NCBI GenBank assembly: GCA_009704065.1
Contig: WLEX01000003.1
Location: 1-22,040 of the forward strand
Length of the DNA stretch: 22,040 bases
Direction of reading: 5' to 3'
DNA from: Actinomycetota bacterium
GTDB lineage: Bacteria > Actinomycetota > Acidimicrobiia > Acidimicrobiales > Ilumatobacteraceae
Positions 17,877 through 22,040 of this stretch are shown one piece after another. Within the stretch, counting starts at the first letter, position 1, and each line of letters begins with the position of its first letter. Position numbers and translations under genes: made by a program. Under the pieces are notes generated by a model. That model was not told where the DNA came from and ran no database searches. It worked only from the letters and a program-made list of their open reading frames with translations.

Positions 17877-18797
17877 ATGACTTTGCATCCGCAAGCAGCG
17901 CGCTTGATTGCTGTAATGGAATCGCGTCAGCAAAAAGGTTTCTCCGAAGTCACTCCGCAAGAAGCCCGTGCAGCGCGCGCCGCCACTGACTACAAGTCAA
18001 ATGAACATGTGCATGAAATGCGTGATGTCAATGCACTCGGAGTGCGTTGTCGCCTGTACAAACCAAGCGCCGACAACAATCTTGGTCTGATGGTGTTTTT
18101 TCATGGTGGTGGTTGGGTGCTCGGAAGCATCGAATCACACGACGGACTCTGTCGAACATTGGCGAATCAATCGGGACAAGCAATTTTGTCTGTTGATTAC
18201 CGACTTGCTCCTGAGGATCCGTTTCCCAATGGATTAGAAGATTGCATTCGTGCAACTTTATGGGCACACCAGAACGCAGACGAATTAGGGATCGACCCCA
18301 CTCGCATTTCTGTTGGTGGTGACAGCGCCGGAGGAAACTTCGCTGCAGTAGTAGCCCAATTGCAACCGGTGCCCTTGGTGTTTCAAGTACTTATTTATCC
18401 TGTTACCGATTGCACTATGAAGACACCCTCATACGTAGAAAATGCAGAAGGTCCCTTTTTGCGCGCGAACGATATGGCTGCTTTTATCGACGCGTACATT
18501 GGCGATATAACAAGCCCCCAAGATCCTCGCGTCTCGCCCATCTCGGCATCACCGAGCACTCTTGCCTCGTGCCCACCTGCTCTTATCATTACTGCGCACC
18601 ATGATCCACTGCGTGACGAAGGCGAAGAGTATGGGGCTGCATTGTTGGCAAATGGTGTCGAAGCGAGCATCGTGCGTTATTTCGGAATGTTCCACGGATT
18701 TGTCTCACTCTTCCCCTGGCTCGACGATGGGAAGACTGCGGTCTCCTTGATCGCCTCAGCGATGCGCACTGCGCTCGCACCACCGCGCAATAAATAA
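17877..18797 (+). CDS. HSL-type alpha/beta hydrolase (first of tandem pair)
   Basis: A 306-residue esterase/lipase of the hormone-sensitive-lipase group (carboxylesterase family IV). The oxyanion motif HGGGW (76-80) precedes the nucleophile elbow GGDSAGG with Ser150; Asp243 (HHDPLRDE) and His273 (MFHGF) complete the triad. There is no signal peptide, so it should be cytoplasmic. The ATG at 17877 follows the FrhB stop by 3 nt, indicating one operon. The protein starts MTLHPQAARLIAVM, closely like its downstream neighbour. The natural ester substrate is unknown; family members act on short-chain esters or acyl groups. Confidence 0.93.
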   Translation: MTLHPQAARLIAVMESRQQKGFSEVTPQEARAARAATDYKSNEHVHEMRDVNALGVRCRLYKPSADNNLGLMVFFHGGGWVLGSIESHDGLCRTLANQSGQAILSVDYRLAPEDPFPNGLEDCIRATLWAHQNADELGIDPTRISVGGDSAGGNFAAVVAQLQPVPLVFQVLIYPVTDCTMKTPSYVENAEGPFLRANDMAAFIDAYIGDITSPQDPRVSPISASPSTLASCPPALIITAHHDPLRDEGEEYGAALLANGVEASIVRYFGMFHGFVSLFPWLDDGKTAVSLIASAMRTALAPPRNK

Positions 18798-18847
18798 CCC
18801 AGGCTCCCCTCGCGGTACTGTTGGTACATCAACGACCGGGGGGCTCT

Positions 18848-19756
18848 ATGGCACTACATCCACAAGCAACTGCAATTCTCACCGTGATGGCCGCGATGGG
18901 CGGACCAGTTATCGAAGAATCAACACCCACAGAATTTCGGGAGTACTACGCATCGCGTCAAGTGCCTCCTACTGAAACAATGTTTGAAATCCGCGACATC
19001 AGTGCAGGTGGTGTTCCATCACGTTTGTATCGTCCGAACGACAACAAAGACCTTGGGTTACTCGTGTACTACCACGGTGGTGGATGGGTGATCGGAAACG
19101 TTGATTCCCACGATTCAATTTGTCGTTCGCTTGCCAACAAGATGGGTCATGCAGTGTTATCGGTTGATTACCGCCTTGCTCCCGAGCACCCATGGCCTGC
19201 GGCTGCTGAAGATGCTTTGTGCTCATTGCGATGGGCATACGACAACGCAACCGAACTAGGAATCAACCCCGACCGCATAGCGGTAGGTGGCGACAGCGCC
19301 GGTGGGAACCTGGCCGCAATTGTGAGCCAACAGCGCCCTGTGCCACTGGTATTTCAGATGCTCATCTATCCCGCCACCGATATGTCGCAGTCGTTCCCGT
19401 CGCACACCGAGAACGCAGCCGGGCCGGTACTCACGAAAGGCGCAATGAGCTGGTTTATTGGTCATTACATGCCACAAGGTGCTGACATGAAAGATCCGTT
19501 GGCATCTCCTGGCTTCAGTCCCGACAATTTGTTGAAGGGTGCACCACCCGCGCTGATCATTACTGCTGAACACGATCCGTTGCGCGACGAAGGCGAAGCA
19601 TACGGACGTCGACTCATTGAAAATGGCGTCACCACCAGCATCATTCGCTACAACGGAATGTTCCACAGTTTCTTTGGCATGGTTGGCTTGCTCGATGATG
19701 CCAATACTGCACATCTTGTTGCAGCAAACATGACTGCAAAAGCGCTCAGCGAGTAG
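18848..19756 (+). CDS. HSL-type alpha/beta hydrolase (second of tandem pair)
   Basis: A 302-residue paralogue of the preceding gene. It has the same HGGGW motif and the same triad numbering (Ser150, Asp243, His273), and a matching N-terminus (MALHPQATAILTVM). A TTG start at 18821 would add nine residues; I chose ATG 18848 because a GGGGGG Shine-Dalgarno precedes it and the shared N-terminus begins there. The gap to the first copy is 50 nt. The pair looks like an old tandem duplication, since synonymous and many amino-acid positions differ. Its 3' end overlaps the convergent glycosylase gene by 11 nt. Confidence 0.93.
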   Translation: MALHPQATAILTVMAAMGGPVIEESTPTEFREYYASRQVPPTETMFEIRDISAGGVPSRLYRPNDNKDLGLLVYYHGGGWVIGNVDSHDSICRSLANKMGHAVLSVDYRLAPEHPWPAAAEDALCSLRWAYDNATELGINPDRIAVGGDSAGGNLAAIVSQQRPVPLVFQMLIYPATDMSQSFPSHTENAAGPVLTKGAMSWFIGHYMPQGADMKDPLASPGFSPDNLLKGAPPALIITAEHDPLRDEGEAYGRRLIENGVTTSIIRYNGMFHSFFGMVGLLDDANTAHLVAANMTAKALSE

Positions 19757-20414
19757 AAGCGATTTCTGTGGCGCGGGAAAACACCGCATCAATCATTGGC
19801 TCAGTGAGTTTGCCCGTAAACGTATTTTGTTGACTCGGGTGAAACGAACAAATGATGGTGGTGCCATCTGTTGCCACTGCTTCCACGCCATGTCCGAATT
19901 TGGGTCGCGGCTTTACTCCCCATTCTTTGCACACTGCTTCATACGCAAAACTTCCTAAGCACACCACCACTCGAATCTGCGTGAGTAATTCACGTTCGCG
20001 TACCAAATACGTGCGACACGCATCTCGTTCATCGATAGTTGGTTTGTTATCGGGTGGCGCACAACGCACAGCACTCGATACCCACGCGCCGGTTAATTGC
20101 AAACCATCGTCTCGACCCACGGAAAGTTCTTGCGTCGCTAGTCCTGCTTTATGCATTGCGCGATACAACCAATCACCACTGCGATCACCGGTGAACATGC
20201 GACCTGTTCTGTTAGCACCATGAGCAGCCGGTGCTAAACCCATTACCCACACCGTGGCGTTCGGGTCACCAAAACCAGGAACACCTTTGCCCCAATACTC
20301 ATCGTTGCGAAACGACGCACGCTTTTCGATGGCCACTGATTCGCGCCATTGCACCAAACGCGGACATGTGCCACAAGCCGAGATATCGGCACACACTTTG
20401 TCTAGGGAATCCAC
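19746..20414 (-). CDS. Uracil-DNA glycosylase, family 5 (UdgB-like)
   Basis: A DNA-repair glycosylase that removes uracil and other deaminated bases. From the GTG at 20414 it has 222 residues. Four cysteines fit the [4Fe-4S] cluster of family 4/5 enzymes: C14 and C17 (CGTCPRL), C118 (AVRCAPP) and C133 (DACRTYL). Motif 1 is GLAPAAHGANRTGRMFTGD (59-77), with Ala where other families have an acidic catalytic residue, as in UdgB. Motif 2 is HPSQQNTFTG (192-201). I prefer GTG 20414 because TACTGT lies 7 nt upstream, in keeping with a leaderless transcript. An ATG at 20477 would run into the divergent phosphomutase gene and add 21 residues. Confidence 0.92.
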   Translation of the reverse strand: MDSLDKVCADISACGTCPRLVQWRESVAIEKRASFRNDEYWGKGVPGFGDPNATVWVMGLAPAAHGANRTGRMFTGDRSGDWLYRAMHKAGLATQELSVGRDDGLQLTGAWVSSAVRCAPPDNKPTIDERDACRTYLVRERELLTQIRVVVCLGSFAYEAVCKEWGVKPRPKFGHGVEAVATDGTTIICSFHPSQQNTFTGKLTEPMIDAVFSRATEIASTR

Positions 20415-20421
20415 ACCTCCC

Positions 20422-20431
20422 ACAGTAGGTT
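20422..20431. promoter_or_regulatory. Overlapping divergent -10 boxes between the glycosylase and phosphomutase genes
   Basis: Only 26 nt separate the two start codons. The minus strand has TACTGT (20422-20427), 7 nt before the GTG at 20414. The plus strand has TAGGTT (20426-20431), 9 nt before the ATG at 20441. The two hexamers share two base pairs, so the promoters could not be occupied at the same time. Confidence 0.45.
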
Positions 20432-20440
20432 GAGTACACC

Positions 20441-21100
20441 ATGGCAACAGCAAAAAAGACTCCGTCCGCACCCCCATCTTCCACGCTCATCCTGATGGTG
20501 CGCCATGGGCAGACCCCCACCACGGGCAAAATTCTCCCTGGTCGTGCCGCAGGTCTTCATTTGGCCGAAGCCGGCGTGCAACAAGCACACGCAGTCGCCG
20601 AACGCATCGCTGAACTCCCACGAGTCGACGCCATTTATGCATCACCACTAGAACGCGCACGCGAGACTGCAGCACCCATTGCAAAAGCTCTGAAGCAGCG
20701 AGTGAAGATCAACAAAGGTTTGCTTGAATGCGACTTTGGCGATTGGACCGGTGAACAACTCAGTGTGCTTATGAAAAAACCAGAGTGGTCCACCGTGCAA
20801 CGTGCTCCGAGCTCATTTCGATTCCCGAACGGCGAATCGTTTACTGAAATGCAAACTCGCATGGTGAGTGCTCTCGACGAGATCCGCAAAGCCCATCCAG
20901 GTGGTGTCGTGGTGTGCGTGTCTCACGCAGACCCCATCAAGGCTGCTGTTGCCCATGCCATGGGCACACACATCGATCTGTTCCAGCGCATCGTCATCAG
21001 CACCTGCTCGGTCAGTGCTGTCGCCTATTCCAGCCACGGACCCGTAGTGCTTACCGTCAATTCCACGGGCGGCTCGTTAGCCGACCTACGCCCATCCTGA
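20441..21100 (+). CDS. Histidine-phosphatase-superfamily phosphomutase, MSMEG_4193 type
   Basis: A 219-residue member of the phosphoglycerate-mutase-like histidine phosphatase superfamily. The phosphorylated His22 sits in VRHGQT, with R21, R72 (SPLERARETA), E96 (LLECDFGDW) and H162 (VSHADP) completing the pocket. The motif GRAAGLHLAEAG and the gene order with DUF3090 and the SCO1664 family identify the actinobacterial MSMEG_4193 group. The substrate is not established. The ATG at 20441 leaves a 15-residue Ala/Pro/Lys leader before the core; starts nearer RHG are possible. First gene of a three-gene cluster, divergent from the glycosylase. Confidence 0.92.
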   Translation: MATAKKTPSAPPSSTLILMVRHGQTPTTGKILPGRAAGLHLAEAGVQQAHAVAERIAELPRVDAIYASPLERARETAAPIAKALKQRVKINKGLLECDFGDWTGEQLSVLMKKPEWSTVQRAPSSFRFPNGESFTEMQTRMVSALDEIRKAHPGGVVVCVSHADPIKAAVAHAMGTHIDLFQRIVISTCSVSAVAYSSHGPVVLTVNSTGGSLADLRPS

Positions 21101-21124
21101 CCCCTCTGCAAGACTGGTAGATAC

Positions 21125-21658
21125 ATGGGTTTCTATTACGACTTCGAAGATGCTGACGGTTTTGCAACTGGTGCAATTGGCCGTCCTGGCGAACGCACTT
21201 TTTATGTGCAAATTCGCGGCGAGGGTCGCACCATTTCCGTGAAATGTGAAAAGCAACAAGTTGCTGCACTCTCTGAATACCTTCGCAATATGTTGGCCGA
21301 TATGCCCGATGTGTCGGGCAGTACCGATTCAAGCACCGCAACACTGCAAAGCCCTGTCGAACAAGACTTCGTATTGGGCTCTGTTGGCCTTGGGGTCGAT
21401 CGTTCCAACATGCGCATGGTGGTGCAGCTTGAAGAGATGATCCTTGTCGACGAGGACGATGACGACGTATTCGATCTTCTCGACGAATCAGACGAAGACG
21501 ATGACACAACAACTGTTGTGCGGGTACTTCTCACTCCATCTCAAGCTCGTGCTTTTTGTGACACCGCAGATTTATTCATGACTGCTGGTCGCGAAGAATG
21601 CAAATGGTGTGGATCACCGAAAGATCCCACCGGACACGCCTGCCCACGCTTTAACTAA
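21125..21658 (+). CDS. DUF3090 family protein with C-terminal zinc ribbon
   Basis: A 177-residue protein of the actinobacterial DUF3090 family. It begins GFYYDFEDADGFATGAIGRPGERTFYVQ, typical of the family. It has an internal acidic stretch (about 105-125) and ends in a zinc-binding motif: C159, C162, H171, C173 (CKWCG...DPTGHACPRFN). No activity is known. It follows the phosphomutase by 24 nt and precedes the SCO1664-family gene by 1 nt. In mycobacteria the same three genes lie close to cysQ and mshC (mycothiol synthesis), so a role near thiol metabolism is plausible but not demonstrated. Confidence 0.93.
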   Translation: MGFYYDFEDADGFATGAIGRPGERTFYVQIRGEGRTISVKCEKQQVAALSEYLRNMLADMPDVSGSTDSSTATLQSPVEQDFVLGSVGLGVDRSNMRMVVQLEEMILVDEDDDDVFDLLDESDEDDDTTTVVRVLLTPSQARAFCDTADLFMTAGREECKWCGSPKDPTGHACPRFN

Positions 21659-21659
21659 T

Positions 21660-22040
21660 ATGCCAATCGACCCGTTGATGGTGGAAAAGCTTTCCACGCA
21701 ATCGTTTGAGATTGAAGGGCGAATGCCCAACAGCTCAAACGGCACATATTTGGTCACCGTCGGTGATCCAGCCGACAATGTGCGAGCGATCTATAAGCCC
21801 CTACAAGGCGAACGACCGTTGTGGGATTTTGAACCTGGCCTTTACAAACGCGAAATTGCGGCATACCGCTTAAGCGAGGCGCTTGGGTATCACCTTGTTC
21901 CTCCCACGGTCTTATGTGAAGGACCGCTCGGCGTTGGTTCGTTGCAACTCTTTGTGAACTACAACCCCGAAGAGCACTACTTCTATTTATATGAGCAGCA
22001 TCTCGAAGTACATGAACGCCTTAAAGCAATGGCCGTATTC
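21660..22040 (+). CDS. SCO1664 family protein, N-terminal part (cut by window edge)
   Basis: The 127 visible residues start MPIDPLMVEKLSTQ. They contain SSNGTYLVTVGDPADNVRAIYKPLQGERPLWDF, then LYKREIAAYRLSEALGYHLVPPTV and LGVGSLQLFV. This is the start of the SCO1664 family, which shows remote similarity to PI3/PI4-kinase-like folds: a Lys in AIYKP resembles an ATP-contacting lysine. The frame is open to the window end. The ATG comes 1 nt after the DUF3090 stop, so translation is probably coupled. Downstream genes, perhaps mshC, lie outside the window. Confidence 0.9.
   Translation, partial: MPIDPLMVEKLSTQSFEIEGRMPNSSNGTYLVTVGDPADNVRAIYKPLQGERPLWDFEPGLYKREIAAYRLSEALGYHLVPPTVLCEGPLGVGSLQLFVNYNPEEHYFYLYEQHLEVHERLKAMAVF

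Noticed and set aside
17222..17960. Two minus-strand open frames of 191 codons opposite the FrhB gene
   Set aside because: They mirror the coding sequence of a well-supported gene and extend over a gene junction; no motif or ribosome site supports them.
20415..20477. N-terminal extension of the glycosylase to the ATG at 20477
   Set aside because: The extra 21 residues are not part of the family and would overlap the start of the divergent phosphomutase gene; the GTG at 20414 has a well-placed -10 hexamer.

Overview
The window looks like a core-to-accessory chromosomal segment of an actinobacterium of moderate GC, most probably class Acidimicrobiia. Three things support this: the actinobacterial argS-lysA-hom order, the phosphomutase-DUF3090-SCO1664-family trio that in mycobacteria lies near mshC, and an F420-type FrhB protein. 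The class-level placement is inference; nothing here is a formal taxonomic marker.

Layout. (1) 1-3640, minus strand: argS -> lysA -> small zinc-ribbon protein -> hom (cut by the window edge), an amino-acid/translation operon. A tRNA-Arg(CCG) lies just upstream of argS on the opposite strand. (2) 3811-5518, minus: YqeY-like protein -> hotdog thioesterase -> DinB-like protein. (3) 5619-6992, minus: a membrane-tethered copper protein with an extra cupredoxin domain, closed by a clear terminator. (4) 7176-9983: DUF2889 protein (plus), DoxX-like membrane protein, O6-alkylguanine methyltransferase and acyl-CoA dehydrogenase (all minus). (5) 10040-16657, plus: a nitrogen-control island with a stand-alone winged-helix protein, a CPA2 antiporter fused to the C-terminal half of GlnD, glnK1-amt1, a terminator, then amt2-glnK2. 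(6) 16674-19756, plus: FrhB-family iron-sulfur flavoprotein and two tandem HSL-type esterases. (7) 19746-22040: family-5-like uracil-DNA glycosylase (minus), divergent from phosphomutase, DUF3090 and SCO1664-family genes (plus).

The most interesting system is region 5. The 888-residue antiporter carries, in place of the RCK domain usual in Kef proteins, a GlnD-like module: a degenerate HD domain that has lost its metal ligands, followed by two ACT domains. GlnD is the uridylyltransferase that modifies PII, and its ACT domains sense glutamine. Here the transferase domain is absent, and the sensory end is attached to an ion transporter directly upstream of two PII genes and two ammonium transporter genes. 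Three promoters in the island (winged-helix/antiporter, glnK1-amt1, amt2-glnK2) share a regulatory architecture: direct repeats of 11-bp period, related to actinobacterial GlnR boxes, whose last GAAA half-site ends exactly 10 nt before a TANNNT -10 hexamer. I infer one nitrogen-responsive regulon that joins ammonium uptake, PII signalling and a glutamine-sensing cation/H+ (possibly K+ or NH4+) antiporter.

Several genes outside the island have no Shine-Dalgarno sequence but a TANNNT hexamer 6-7 nt before the start codon, which points to leaderless transcripts. No stretch over 300 bases lacks a gene. I saw no insertion sequence, CRISPR array, prophage or rRNA.
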